20,365 bases of DNA from Ruminococcus sp. UBA1828 (GTDB taxonomy: Bacteria; Bacillota; Clostridia; Oscillospirales; Ruminococcaceae). The notes below the pieces were generated by a model. It ran no database searches and was not told the DNA's origin. It saw only the letters and a list, made by a program, of their open reading frames with translations. The stretch is from positions 7,394-27,758 of the forward strand of contig DDJI01000005.1 of assembly GCA_002338885.1 (NCBI GenBank), written 5' to 3'. This document shows, piece after piece, positions 1 through 7,774 of the stretch. Numbering within the stretch: position 1 is the stretch's first letter; the number at the start of each line of letters is the position of its first letter. A program made the translations under genes and the position numbers.

Positions 1-1644
1 CCGCTCAGGGTCACCGACCAGTGGGTGTACCATTCAAGGCTTTACGCAGCGGCGGAATTTGTAAGGCAAAGAGACGACCTTGAGCTTGTGCAGCTCAACT
101 CCTTCGGATGCGGACTTGACGCCGTGACCACCGACCAGGTGTCGGAGATACTTGAGTGCAGCAACAAGCTTTACACTGTCTTGAAGATAGACGAGGTCAG
201 CAACCTCGGTGCGGCGAGAATAAGGATAAGAAGTCTTTTGTCTGCGATGAACCAGCGCAACAGGCGCGGAATCACAGCCAAGCCTCAAAGCGCCGCATAT
301 CACAGGGCGCAGTTTACATCCGAGATGCGCCGCGAAGGATACACAATTCTTTGCCCGCAGATGAGCCCCATACACTTTGACATTTTGGAGCCGGTCTTCA
401 GAAAGTACGGATACAACATAGTCATCCTCGACAACGACAACCGCTCCGCGATAGACACGGGACTCAGGTTTGTAAACAACGACGCCTGCTTCCCGTCAAT
501 AACGGTGGTAGGTCAGATAATGGAGGCTATACTCTCCGGAAAATACGACACCGACCACCTTGCGGTTATCATGAGCCAGACGGGCGGCTGCTGCCGTGCG
601 AGCAACTATGTGGGCTTTATACGCCGTGCGCTTGAAAAGGTAAACTTAGGTCACATACCGATAATATCCCTAAACGCAAACGGCATGGAGAAAAACGAAG
701 GCTTCAAGCTCTCCCCCGCCCTTATCCTTGCAGCCGGAAAAGCGGTTGTATACGGCGACCTGCTCATGAGGTGCCTGTACAAGACGCGCCCCTATGAGGC
801 TGTAAAAGGCTCCGCAAACGCACTTCACGAAAAGTGGAGAAAGATAGCGATTGACTCACTTGTAGACTCAAAGAGCAAATACGGCTACGGCGACGTATGC
901 CGCGGAATAGTAAACGATTTTGACAACCTAAGGCTCAACGAGGATCTCAAGAAACCGAGGGTGGGCATAGTCGGCGAAATACTTGTAAAGTACATGCCGC
1001 TTGCAAACAACCGCCTTGTGGATCTGCTTGAAAACGAAGGTGCGGAGGCGGTCGTCCCCGATTTGATGGACTTCCTCAACTACAGCGTGTACAACGGAAT
1101 TTACAAGCACAAGTTCTTAGGAACGAGCTTTGCATCTTCGGCGGTGGCAAAGCTTTGCGTCAGGGCGATAAGGCTTTTGCGCTCGCCGGCAATCAAGGCT
1201 CTTAAAAACAGCAAGAGATTTGAGCCGCCTATCAAGATAGAGCAGATCGCGCAGTATGCCAAGCCGATAATATCTTTGGGAAACCAGTACGGCGAAGGAT
1301 GGCTTCTGACCGGCGAAATGGTAGAGCTTATACGCTCCGGCGTGCCGAACATAGTGTGCATACAGCCCTTTGCATGCCTGCCAAACCACGTAGTCGGAAA
1401 GGGAGCGATAAAGGCGCTGAAGAAGATGTACCCCGAGGCAAACGTGGTTGCGGTAGACTACGACCCGGGAGCGTCGGAGGTAAACCAGTTCAACCGCATA
1501 AAGCTCATGCTTTCAACCGCAACAAAGCGGCTTGGGGCGAGCGTCGCAAAGGATGCCGGCGCCGCCACAAAAGAAAGCTCGGAAAGCTATGCCGGTGTCA
1601 GTCATTCCGAAAGCGTCAAGCACGCCGAAAAGGTAAACGTTTAA
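1..1644 (+). CDS. Acyl-CoA dehydratase activase-related protein (DUF2229/HgdB-like region), 3' part
   Basis: The reading frame is open from base 1, so the gene starts upstream; 547 codons of its C-terminal part are visible. GTG at 25 is internal, not a start. The visible part resembles the DUF2229 and HgdB-like portion of the large clostridial proteins (usually about 1400 aa) that carry activase-type ASKHA ATPase domains at the N-terminus; those would lie outside the window. Cysteines sit in conserved-looking settings: NNDACFP (C163), GGCCRAS (C197, C198) and QPFACLP (C459), matching Fe-S ligand positions of 2-hydroxyacyl-CoA dehydratase subunits. Other blocks are [12 protein letters not shown] and [14 protein letters not shown]. 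By family, these proteins are linked to ATP-driven electron transfer in radical dehydration, but the reaction of this subgroup is not established. The last ~40 residues are a Ser/Lys/Ala-rich tail. No dehydratase subunit is visible nearby. Confidence 0.85.
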   Translation, partial: PLRVTDQWVYHSRLYAAAEFVRQRDDLELVQLNSFGCGLDAVTTDQVSEILECSNKLYTVLKIDEVSNLGAARIRIRSLLSAMNQRNRRGITAKPQSAAYHRAQFTSEMRREGYTILCPQMSPIHFDILEPVFRKYGYNIVILDNDNRSAIDTGLRFVNNDACFPSITVVGQIMEAILSGKYDTDHLAVIMSQTGGCCRASNYVGFIRRALEKVNLGHIPIISLNANGMEKNEGFKLSPALILAAGKAVVYGDLLMRCLYKTRPYEAVKGSANALHEKWRKIAIDSLVDSKSKYGYGDVCRGIVNDFDNLRLNEDLKKPRVGIVGEILVKYMPLANNRLVDLLENEGAEAVVPDLMDFLNYSVYNGIYKHKFLGTSFASSAVAKLCVRAIRLLRSPAIKALKNSKRFEPPIKIEQIAQYAKPIISLGNQYGEGWLLTGEMVELIRSGVPNIVCIQPFACLPNHVVGKGAIKALKKMYPEANVVAVDYDPGASEVNQFNRIKLMLSTATKRLGASVAKDAGAATKESSESYAGVSHSESVKHAEKVNV

Positions 1645-1665
1645 AAATTTATACGCGACACATAA

Positions 1666-1704
1666 AAAGCGCGGCAAACCGATTATGTTGGCTTGCCGCG
1701 CTTT
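1666..1704. terminator. Bidirectional intrinsic terminator
   Basis: A 12-base-pair perfect stem (AAAGCGCGGCAA with TTGCCGCGCTTT), extended by two G-C pairs past one mismatch, lies between two convergent genes. T-rich stretches follow on both strands, with the better run on the minus strand. It probably ends both the activase-related gene and the TetR gene. Confidence 0.8.
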
Positions 1705-1721
1705 ATTTTGCGCCCGTTTAA

Positions 1722-2267
1722 TTACATGTACATCTTCATTGAATTTTTGACCATTGCGTTGACGAAGTTCATCACCTCGTTGCGGTCGTACTTCTGATAG
1801 CCATCGACAACCGTCTGCATAAGCCCGTTTGAAAGGCAGGTAAAAAGCATCTCAAGCTCGTTATCGCTCGCCTTCTTTAAGTAGTTTCGCCAGTTTTCTA
1901 TGCTGCTGTCGTGGGCTATAGCAACCATCCTGTGCAAAAGAGATTGATTTGTGTTCGCAAATATAAGCGCTCTGCAAAGGTCAATGTTCTTATCAATTAT
2001 ATCGTAAATCGCCACGACAAGCTGCCTTACGTCCAAGCCGTCTATATAGGAAAGCGACTTCTCAAACTCCGAGATAAACTCGTTTTCTATCTGCTCAAGC
2101 AGGTCAAAGCAGTCGGCATAGTGCGAATAAAATGTCGCGCGGTTTATCTGCGCAATTTCGCACACCTCTTTGACGGTTATCTTGTTTATCGGCTTGTGCT
2201 CCAAAAGCCCCAAAAGCGTAGACTTGAGCACCTGCTTTGTATACCTCACCCTTGCGTCCGTTTTCAT
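1722..2267 (-). CDS. TetR/AcrR-family transcriptional regulator
   Basis: A 181-residue protein with an N-terminal helix-turn-helix typical of TetR proteins: about residues 8-50, including ITVKEVCEIAQINRATFYSHY, where the recognition helix ends in the family hallmark NRATFYSHY. The rest is an all-helical ligand/dimer domain resembling the TetR_C_8 type of Firmicutes regulators (LLEQIENEF, then a helix-rich C-terminus). ATG at 2267 follows a purine-rich site (GAGG, GGGTGG on the minus strand). It is transcribed away from the reductase gene at 2487, across a 219-base spacer. That arrangement is usual for a repressor and its target. A perfect palindrome at 2299-2310 in its leader could serve autoregulation. 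The ligand cannot be predicted. Confidence 0.9.
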   Translation of the reverse strand: MKTDARVRYTKQVLKSTLLGLLEHKPINKITVKEVCEIAQINRATFYSHYADCFDLLEQIENEFISEFEKSLSYIDGLDVRQLVVAIYDIIDKNIDLCRALIFANTNQSLLHRMVAIAHDSSIENWRNYLKKASDNELEMLFTCLSNGLMQTVVDGYQKYDRNEVMNFVNAMVKNSMKMYM

Positions 2268-2298
2268 TATACCACCCGTCCTCGCATTCTTTTTTTCC

Positions 2299-2310
2299 GC
2301 CGCATGCGGC
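2299..2310. promoter_or_regulatory. 12-base perfect palindrome in the TetR leader
   Basis: GCCGCATGCGGC is a perfect G+C-rich palindrome in an otherwise AT-rich spacer, 32 bases upstream of the TetR start. On the minus strand TTGACA lies directly before it, although no good -10 follows at the right distance. It is a candidate autorepression operator or a leader hairpin; the function is inferred from position only. Confidence 0.35.
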
Positions 2311-2388
2311 TTGTCAAAAAAATTTTATAAATAATCAACGAATTTCTCGATTTTGATTAGTATCTATCAAACTATCCAAAGCTGATGG

Positions 2389-2417
2389 TTGGATTATTCG
2401 TCACAATGTATTATAAT
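2389..2417 (+). promoter_or_regulatory. Promoter for the SDR gene
   Basis: TTGGAT (2389-2394), a 17-base spacer and a perfect TATAAT (2412-2417) form a good sigma-A promoter. The expected start near 2424 gives a leader of about 60 bases before the ATG at 2487. Confidence 0.7.
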
Positions 2418-2427
2418 ATAATTGTGA
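2401..2427. promoter_or_regulatory. Inverted repeat over the -10 box (candidate operator)
   Basis: TCACAAT (2401-2407) and ATTGTGA (2421-2427) are perfect 7-base inverted arms around 13 bases that contain the TATAAT. Binding there would block initiation. A second, shorter dyad (TTTGAT at 2352-2357, ATCAAA at 2366-2371) lies upstream of the -35. The divergent TetR protein is the obvious candidate ligand, but this is inference. Confidence 0.45.
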
Positions 2428-2486
2428 AAGAAAATCAACACCTGTACACATATTTCACACATAAAAAAACAAAGGAGGACGCTTAA

Positions 2487-3518
2487 ATGTATAACTACAG
2501 TGAATACTACGTAACCGGAGCAACCGGTTTTTTGGGAAGCCACGTTGTAAAAGAGCTGATAAAGTGCGGCGAAAAAGTAAACGCACTTGTCTTGCCGAAC
2601 GACAAGCACAGGTCTGAGCTGCCTGACAGCGTAACCGTGACGGCGGGCGACGTCACGGACATAGATTCAATATACGCATGGCTTAAAAACGCCGAACATC
2701 CCTGCTGTTTAATACACTGTGCGGGAATAGTGTCGATAGCGACCTCCCCCGGTCCGATGCTTGAGAAGGTCAACGTTGGCGGAACAAAAAACATCATTAA
2801 GGCGTGCAAGGAGATGTCTGTTGACAGACTTGTGTATGTCAGCTCGGTGCACGCGATACCGGAGCTTAAGGACGGAAAAACCACGACCGAGGTGTCAAGC
2901 TTTTCTGCGGACAAGGTTGACGGCGCGTATGCAAAGAGCAAGGCAAAGGCAACAGCCGCAGTTTTGGCTGCGATTAAAGACGGTCTGAACGCATGCATAG
3001 TGCACCCATCCGGAATAATAGGCCCGAACGACAGCTCGTGCGGAAACATCGCAAAGATGCTGATAGCGTACTGCAAGGGAAAGCTGCCGCTGTCGGTAAA
3101 GGGCGGGTATGATTTTGTCGACGTCCGCGACGTTGCGCACGGAGTTGTAGAGTGCTGTCGGGAAGGCCGCGCCGGCGAATGTTATATACTTTCCGGCGAG
3201 TTTGCTACGGTTGACGAAATCATAGGTGAGGCAAGCCGCATGACAAAGGTGAGAAAGCCTTTGTTCAATCTCCCCCTCAAGCCAGTGATGCTGATTGCAA
3301 AGCTTGTGGAAAAGATGAAGAGAAAGAGCACCACTCCGTTCTTCACGCCGTACTCGATAGCCGTTTTGGGCGCAAACGCAAACTTTTCTCATGCAAAAGC
3401 CACAAGGGAGTTGGGATACTCTCCAAGGCCGTTGAAGGAAACGGTGAGCGACACCGTAAAATGGATCAAGGACAAGTATATTAAGCATTCAAAAAGCTCA
3501 AAGGACGCAAACAACTGA
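2487..3518 (+). CDS. NAD(P)-dependent epimerase/reductase of the extended SDR superfamily
   Basis: A 343-residue Rossmann-fold protein. TGATGFLG (G11, G14, G17) is the extended-SDR nucleotide-binding motif, with an acidic GDVTD after strand 3 and LVYVSSVHAI (S119/S120) as the catalytic serine region. The YxxxK pair is Y148 and K152 (GAYAKSK). The HPSGIIGPND segment and the FVDVRDVAHG block are typical of dihydroflavonol-4-reductase-like and NAD-dependent epimerase proteins. The likely chemistry is reduction or epimerisation of a carbonyl or sugar-nucleotide substrate in the cytoplasm; the substrate is not evident. The start at 2487 is fixed by AAAGGAGG (2471-2478) eight bases upstream. It is monocistronic, with its own promoter and terminator, and probably controlled by the divergent TetR protein. 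Confidence 0.88.
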   Translation: MYNYSEYYVTGATGFLGSHVVKELIKCGEKVNALVLPNDKHRSELPDSVTVTAGDVTDIDSIYAWLKNAEHPCCLIHCAGIVSIATSPGPMLEKVNVGGTKNIIKACKEMSVDRLVYVSSVHAIPELKDGKTTTEVSSFSADKVDGAYAKSKAKATAAVLAAIKDGLNACIVHPSGIIGPNDSSCGNIAKMLIAYCKGKLPLSVKGGYDFVDVRDVAHGVVECCREGRAGECYILSGEFATVDEIIGEASRMTKVRKPLFNLPLKPVMLIAKLVEKMKRKSTTPFFTPYSIAVLGANANFSHAKATRELGYSPRPLKETVSDTVKWIKDKYIKHSKSSKDANN

Positions 3519-3562
3519 TAAAAGCCGGCGCTTTCTTATGCGCTGCCATATCCGAAACAGCA

Positions 3563-3605
3563 AAGCAGCAGAGCCGAGGACGATTGTTCCTCGGCTTTAC
3601 TGCTT
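3563..3605 (+). terminator. Intrinsic terminator after the SDR gene
   Basis: AGCCGAGGA (3572-3580) pairs perfectly with TCCTCGGCT (3588-3596) around a 7-base loop. Outer arms AAGCAG and CTGCTT can extend the structure. The T tract is short, so some readthrough is possible. Confidence 0.65.
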
Positions 3606-3660
3606 GGATGCGCTTTGCAAATGAATTGCGCTGAAAACCGCGGTTTTTGATACAGGCATG

Positions 3661-3689
3661 TTGCGCTTTTTGCGGCGGCGTGTTATTCT
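3661..3689 (+). promoter_or_regulatory. Probable promoter of the GH5 gene
   Basis: TTGCGC (3661-3666), 17 bases, then TATTCT (3684-3689), about 30 bases before the GTG at 3720. The -35 is moderate, and an overlapping TATATAA at 3690-3696 is an alternative -10. Confidence 0.45.
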
Positions 3690-3719
3690 TTATATAACAA
3701 ATGTACGGGGGTGTTTTTT

Positions 3720-4934
3720 GTGAAAATATCTAAGCTTATTGCCCTTGCGCTCGCTGCGGCGCTGTCTGTGACGTACGCATCATCGTGTGCTGCGGGCGAA
3801 AATCCGCCGCAGTCTCAAGATGGCGCAAGCGTTTCGGCGACTGATGACGCCTTGGAAACAAGGATGAGTGCCATGGAAATTGCGCAGGACATGGGCATAG
3901 GGATAAACCTGGGCAACACCTTTGACGCATACTATGAGGACAAGCAAAGGACTTCAAGCGGCGCACAGATAATCGGAGACAACACGCCGACCAACTATGA
4001 AACATGCTGGGGCAGTGTACAAACTACAAAGGAAATAATAGATGCGTTTAAGGACGCAGGCTTTAACACCATCAGAATACCTGTATACTGGGGAAACATG
4101 ATGGAGGAGGACGGCACATACACAATAAGCGAGGACTACATAGCACGCGTTGCCGAAGTCGCGCAGTGGGTGCTCGACGATGAGATGTACTGCGTGATAA
4201 ACATGCACCACTACGACGGGCACATACTGACGGCGCTTGAGCCGGACGAGGCGCTTGAGGTTGTGGACACGCTTTGGACGCAGATTGCGGAGTACTTCAA
4301 GGACTACCCTGACAAGCTGGTACTTGAGGGGTTCAACGAAAGCCTTGGCAGCACGCCGTCATACATCCTATACACAGAGGACGAGCTTTTCGAGTATGTC
4401 AATGAGCTTAACAGCACCTTTGTAAACGCCGTGAGGAGCACCGGTTCTGAAAACGCCGACAGAATGCTCATCATATCCGGCTACAACACAAACATAGACA
4501 AGACAACCGACCCTCGTTTTACGCTCCCCGCCGACACGGCGGACGACAGGCTTATGGTTTCGGTTCACTATGTCGACAATGCCATGTACTGGTCAAATCA
4601 GCTCGGCACGCAGCAGTGGTACGACTACAGCATAAGTCAGTGCGAGCTTCTTAAATCTGCGTTTTCGGACAAAGGCATACCGGTGTTTATAGGCGAGTGC
4701 ACATCTGTCAAGTCGTACAACAGTCCGGACAGGATACCTTCGGGCGCTATATACTCTGATCCGCTAAAGATGTTCAAAACCGAGATGGACATAATAACCG
4801 ACTACGGTTTTGTGCCGGTTGTATGGGACACGGCGAACGACTGGTTCAACCGCTCGGAATGCAGGTTCAACAGCGCCGAGGACGGGGATGCGGTCAAGGA
4901 CATCGCGCAAAAAATATCAGATCGCAGCGCATGA
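3720..4934 (+). CDS. Secreted glycoside hydrolase family 5 lipoprotein (endo-glucanase/mannanase type)
   Basis: A 404-residue extracellular beta-glycanase. The N-terminus is a short lipoprotein signal (MKISK, hydrophobic run, ASSC with the lipidated cysteine at C23), then a polar linker to about residue 50. The GH5 TIM barrel follows: GINLGNTFD, NTIRIPVYWG, VINMHHYDGH, LVLEGFNE with the acid/base E207, HYVDN, and VFIGECTS with the nucleophile E326, ending at VVWDTANDW. Length and motifs match single-domain GH5 cellulases; no binding module or dockerin is seen. GTG at 3720 is chosen because GGGGGTG (3707-3713) lies seven bases before it; GTG at 3711 would overlap that site. The enzyme probably attacks beta-1,4 glucan or mannan at the cell surface; specificity cannot be called. 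Its own promoter and a strong terminator suggest a single-gene unit. Confidence 0.9.
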   Translation: MKISKLIALALAAALSVTYASSCAAGENPPQSQDGASVSATDDALETRMSAMEIAQDMGIGINLGNTFDAYYEDKQRTSSGAQIIGDNTPTNYETCWGSVQTTKEIIDAFKDAGFNTIRIPVYWGNMMEEDGTYTISEDYIARVAEVAQWVLDDEMYCVINMHHYDGHILTALEPDEALEVVDTLWTQIAEYFKDYPDKLVLEGFNESLGSTPSYILYTEDELFEYVNELNSTFVNAVRSTGSENADRMLIISGYNTNIDKTTDPRFTLPADTADDRLMVSVHYVDNAMYWSNQLGTQQWYDYSISQCELLKSAFSDKGIPVFIGECTSVKSYNSPDRIPSGAIYSDPLKMFKTEMDIITDYGFVPVVWDTANDWFNRSECRFNSAEDGDAVKDIAQKISDRSA

Positions 4935-4954
4935 TAATAAGCAAATAAGCAGCA

Positions 4955-4990
4955 AAAAAGCGGAGCAGGACAAATCCTGTTCCGCTTTTT
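4955..4990. terminator. Bidirectional intrinsic terminator
   Basis: A long stem of AAAAAGCGGAGCAGGA with TCCTGTTCCGCTTTTT (one G-U pair, short CAAA loop) has a run of T at the end on both strands. It lies 20 bases past the GH5 stop and about 90 bases past the end of the leftward GGGtGRT operon, so it can serve both. Confidence 0.85.
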
Positions 4991-5078
4991 ATTACAAAGT
5001 TGCAGCTTTGCACATTTGCGCCGATTGCGCCGTCTGTGCCCTTGTGCCCTTTATGCCTCTACGCCTTTGCGCCGAGGA

Positions 5079-6080
5079 TTAAGCCTTCATAGCTTCCTCA
5101 ACAGCAACTGCACAAGCAACGGTAGCGCCAACCATTGGGTTGTTGCCCATACCGATAAGTCCCATCATCTCAACGTGAGCGGGAACGGATGAAGAGCCGG
5201 CGAACTGGGCGTCGGAGTGCATTCTTCCCATGGTATCGGTCATGCCGTAGCTGGAAGGTCCTGCTGCCATGTTGTCGGGGTGAAGTGTTCTTCCCGTTCC
5301 TCCTCCGGATGCAACGGAGAAGTACTTGACGCCGTTCTCATTGCACCACTTCTTATATGTTCCCGCAACGGGGTGCTGGAATCTGGTGGGGTTGGTGGAG
5401 TTTCCGGTGATGGAAACGCCTACGTTCTCAAGCTTCATTATTGCAACGCCCTCGGGAACGTTGTCAGCGCCGTAGCACTTTACGTCTGCTCTGGGTCCGT
5501 TGGAGTAAGCCTTTGTGTAGACAACCTTTACCTCTTCGGTGAAGGGATCAAACTCTGTCTCAACATATGTGAATCCGTTGATTCTTGAGATTATGAAAGC
5601 GGCGTCCTTGCCAAGTCCGTTGAGTATAACTCTAAGGGGCTTAACTCTTACCTTGTTCGCGTTAAGAGCGATCTTGATAGCGCCCTCAGCTGCCGCAAAC
5701 GACTCATGTCCGGCAAGGAAGCAGAAGCACTCGGTGTCCTCGGACAGAAGCATCTTGCCAAGGTTTCCGTGGCCCAAACCAACCTTACGGTTTTCAGCTA
5801 CAGAGCCGGGTATGCAGAATGACTGAAGTCCTATTCCGATAGCAGCCGCAGCGTCGGCAGCCTTTGTGCAGCCCTTCTTGATAGCTATTGCGCAGCCTAC
5901 AGTGTATGCCCAAACAGCGTTTTCAAAGCAGATAGGCTGAGTCTCTCTTACAATTTTATCGCAGTCAATTCCCTTTGCTAAGGTGATTTCCTTGCACTCC
6001 TCAACGGAAGAAATGCCGTACTCGGCAAGTACAGAATTGATCTTGTCAATTCTTCTCTCGTAATTTTCAAATAAAGCCAT
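5079..6080 (-). CDS. GGGtGRT family protein
   Basis: A 333-residue soluble protein that carries, at residues 259-265, the exact GGGTGRT motif that names its family (PF14057), in the context SVASGGGTGRTLHPDN. Other conserved-looking blocks are GLGHGNLGKML, FLAGHESFAAAEGAIKIA and the C-terminal GLIGMGNNPMVGATVA. The glycine-rich motif suggests nucleotide or phosphate binding, but no biochemical function is established for the family. The start at 6080 follows AGGAGG on the minus strand, 15 bases after the stop of the NifU-like gene, so the two are co-transcribed and translated at similar levels. The pairing with an Fe-S scaffold-like protein recurs in anaerobic Firmicutes (from memory), which suggests a joint role in cluster assembly, storage or redox sensing; this is inference. 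Confidence 0.9.
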   Translation of the reverse strand: MALFENYERRIDKINSVLAEYGISSVEECKEITLAKGIDCDKIVRETQPICFENAVWAYTVGCAIAIKKGCTKAADAAAAIGIGLQSFCIPGSVAENRKVGLGHGNLGKMLLSEDTECFCFLAGHESFAAAEGAIKIALNANKVRVKPLRVILNGLGKDAAFIISRINGFTYVETEFDPFTEEVKVVYTKAYSNGPRADVKCYGADNVPEGVAIMKLENVGVSITGNSTNPTRFQHPVAGTYKKWCNENGVKYFSVASGGGTGRTLHPDNMAAGPSSYGMTDTMGRMHSDAQFAGSSSVPAHVEMMGLIGMGNNPMVGATVACAVAVEEAMKA

Positions 6081-6095
6081 GCTCTTATCCTCCTA

Positions 6096-6788
6096 TTACT
6101 GCTTACGGGGGTCGATATACTTGACAGCATCGTCAAATCTGCCGTAGTGACCCATAGACTTGTTGTATGCGGTTGTAGGATCGTCGCCCTTCTTGATGAA
6201 GTCAGTCATCTTGCCCAAGGATACGAACTCATAGCCTATTACCTGGTCGTCCTCGTCAAGAGCCATTCTTGTGACGTAGCCCTCAGCCATTTCAAGGTAT
6301 CTTACGCCCTTTGCCTTCGTGCCGTACATGGTTCCTACCTGGCTTCTTGTTCCCTTTCCCAAGTCCTCAAGACCTGCACCTATGGAAAGTCCATCCTCTG
6401 AGAATGCAGACTGAGATCTTCCGTAAGCTATCTGAAGGAACAGCTCGCGCATTGCGGTGTTTATGGCGTCGCATACGAGGTCGGTGTTAAGCGCCTCCAA
6501 AACGGTCTTTCCGGGAAGAATTTCAGCAGCCATGGCCGCAGAGTGAGTCATACCGGAGCATCCGATAGTCTCAACCAAAGCTTCCTCAATGATACCGTCC
6601 TTAATGTTGAGCGAAAGCTTGCATGCGCCCTGCTGAGGTGCACACCATCCGATTCCGTGAGTAAAGCCGCAGATATCCTTGATTTCTTTAGCCTGTACCC
6701 ACTTGCCCTCTTCAGGTATGGGAGCAGGTCCGTGCTTTGGGCCTTTTGCCACACAGCACATCTGTTCAACTTCGCGTGAATAATTCAT
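6096..6788 (-). CDS. NifU-like iron-sulfur cluster assembly scaffold protein
   Basis: A 230-residue cysteine-rich protein related to NifU/IscU N-terminal scaffolds. It has CC at 11-12, then C40, C49 and C56 (DICGFTHGIGWCAPQQGAC) and ETIGCSGMTHSAAM with C77, where the scaffold fold usually places a cluster ligand. IKDGIIEEALVETIGC matches the strand pattern of IscU-type proteins. It is longer than IscU (about 130 aa); the extra C-terminal ~100 residues resemble those of the version paired with GGGtGRT proteins. The start at 6788 is chosen because GAAAGGAG lies at the right distance on the minus strand; ATG at 6836 lies upstream of the predicted transcription start and can be excluded. It is the first gene of the leftward operon, followed by the GGGtGRT gene. 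Confidence 0.87.
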   Translation of the reverse strand: MNYSREVEQMCCVAKGPKHGPAPIPEEGKWVQAKEIKDICGFTHGIGWCAPQQGACKLSLNIKDGIIEEALVETIGCSGMTHSAAMAAEILPGKTVLEALNTDLVCDAINTAMRELFLQIAYGRSQSAFSEDGLSIGAGLEDLGKGTRSQVGTMYGTKAKGVRYLEMAEGYVTRMALDEDDQVIGYEFVSLGKMTDFIKKGDDPTTAYNKSMGHYGRFDDAVKYIDPRKQ

Positions 6789-6827
6789 AAATGTAAACTC
6801 CTTTCGATAATCGTGGAACACAGTGTT

Positions 6828-6856
6828 ATTATACATCAGCTTATCCGTTTTGACAA
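6828..6856 (-). promoter_or_regulatory. Promoter of the NifU-like/GGGtGRT operon
   Basis: On the minus strand TTGTCA (6856-6851), 17 bases, then a perfect TATAAT (6833-6828). The expected start near 6821 gives a leader of about 33 bases to the ATG at 6788. The -35 is embedded in a tandem repeat of CCGTTTTGAYAA (plus-strand 6845-6856 and 6859-6870). Confidence 0.7.
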
Positions 6857-6870
6857 GCCGTTTTGATAAT
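6845..6870. repeat. Two direct copies of CCGTTTTGAYAA over the -35 box
   Basis: CCGTTTTGACAA (6845-6856) and CCGTTTTGATAA (6859-6870) are 14 bases apart, start to start. The first covers the -35 of the Fe-S operon promoter and the second lies just upstream. A regulator that binds direct repeats could act here; this is an inference from position. Confidence 0.4.
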
Positions 6871-7122
6871 CTTTTTAAGCACGTTTTATGTACGCGTGCG
6901 TTATTATGCAGGTGATATAATCACGGTGTAACGCCTGCTCGGCACGCATCACAAGTACATTTATAATTGCGGGAACTTCTCTATGTGTAACACGTCTGTT
7001 TAGCGACGCCGTGATATTTTTATATGCAGCTATATGTTTCATGCAATATTTTAAGGCTTTAAATTGTATTCAGTATAAAAGCAGATTTAAACTGCATGCC
7101 GAAAGAAAGAGAGGATGAAAAT
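6857..7122. other. Divergent intergenic region, AT-rich, with weak rightward promoter candidates
   Basis: Apart from the leftward promoter at 6828-6856, this spacer contains an extended -10 (TGATATAAT, 6913-6921), a second TATAAT at 6962-6967, and TTAAGG-17-TATAAA (7051-7079). The last best fits the gene at 7123, with a leader of about 37 bases. TCACGGTG (6921-6928) can pair with CGCCGTGA (7007-7014, one G-U), which is followed by TATTTTTATAT. No convincing coding sequence is seen. Confidence 0.3.
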
Positions 7123-7743
7123 ATGAAAAGCATAACTGGCGCAGCCTACACAGCGCGCGCATCAGGCGTTATAGCCAAAGCTGCCGTCGCCCTGATAGTT
7201 TCGATTTTGGTGGCAATCGGAGCATGCGTTCCCGCATCAGCAATAATTGAATACGCCGACCCGATAACATCAACTGACGTCTACGTTGTTGACGTTAGCT
7301 ACAGCGATGAGACGGGAAGATACTTATTTAAGTGCGCGGCACAGCTTATCGGATACCCGAACGGATACACGCCGTTTACATTCGGCATTGAGGGCGAAAA
7401 CATCACAAACGCCGACGGAAGCGCAGCATCAGAGGACGAGATACTCGCCTTTAAGACCTTGACTATCAGCTGGGACGGAATAGCGATGGAATCATATCCT
7501 CTTCAGCTCGGATTAGTATACAGCGCAGCGGGCAGTGCGCAGACATCCTTGACGCAGGACGAACAGGACGAACTTGCGGCGCTCTTTGACATGTCCGATC
7601 CGACTGAACAGGCTCCCGACTCGCCGTCGGGCGAAGACACCGACGATGCGGACATAAACCCTCCAACCGGAATTGCGATATGCACAAGCCTGACTGCGAC
7701 GGCAGCGGCGACGGTTTATGTGATTTTCAACCGCAGAAAGTAA
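7123..7743 (+). CDS. Small secreted protein with NPPTG-type cell-wall sorting signal
   Basis: A 206-residue exported protein of no recognised family. Residues 1-40 form a signal peptide: a positively charged start, the hydrophobic run AVALIVSILVAIGACV, and a good cleavage site after ASA40. A single globular region of about 110 residues follows, with a beta-rich pattern (VYVVDVSYSDETGRYLFKCAAQL), then an acidic, Pro/Ser-rich spacer (QAPDSPSGEDTDDAD). The C-terminus is NPPTG at 179-183, a hydrophobic stretch and NRRK: a variant of the LPXTG sortase sorting signal, with N in place of L. No sortase gene lies in the window. ATG at 7123 is preferred over ATG at 7096 because GAGAGG lies eight bases upstream. 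It stands alone between a weak promoter and a terminator. Function unknown; a surface-displayed ligand or adhesin is possible. Confidence 0.75.
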   Translation: MKSITGAAYTARASGVIAKAAVALIVSILVAIGACVPASAIIEYADPITSTDVYVVDVSYSDETGRYLFKCAAQLIGYPNGYTPFTFGIEGENITNADGSAASEDEILAFKTLTISWDGIAMESYPLQLGLVYSAAGSAQTSLTQDEQDELAALFDMSDPTEQAPDSPSGEDTDDADINPPTGIAICTSLTATAAATVYVIFNRRK

Positions 7744-7774
7744 CACAGCCAAACTCATATACTCCCCATACACA

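Noticed and set aside
2507..3076. 189-codon open frame antisense to the SDR gene
   Set aside because: Complement of a strong SDR coding sequence; no independent start signals or recognisable protein.
3701..3733. Ten-codon upstream frame (ATG TAC GGG ...) overlapping the GH5 start
   Set aside because: No ribosome site of its own; the ATG lies just upstream of the GH5 Shine-Dalgarno and looks accidental.
4994..5009. Imperfect palindrome CAAAGTTGCAGCTTTG downstream of the GGGtGRT gene
   Set aside because: Short stem with no T tract; the nearby long hairpin at 4955-4990 explains termination better.
6913..7020. Possible small RNA between an extended -10 (6913-6921) and a stem ending in TATTTTTATAT
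   Set aside because: The left stem arm begins inside the -10 box, before any transcript could start, so the promoter and the terminator-like stem cannot belong to the same RNA.
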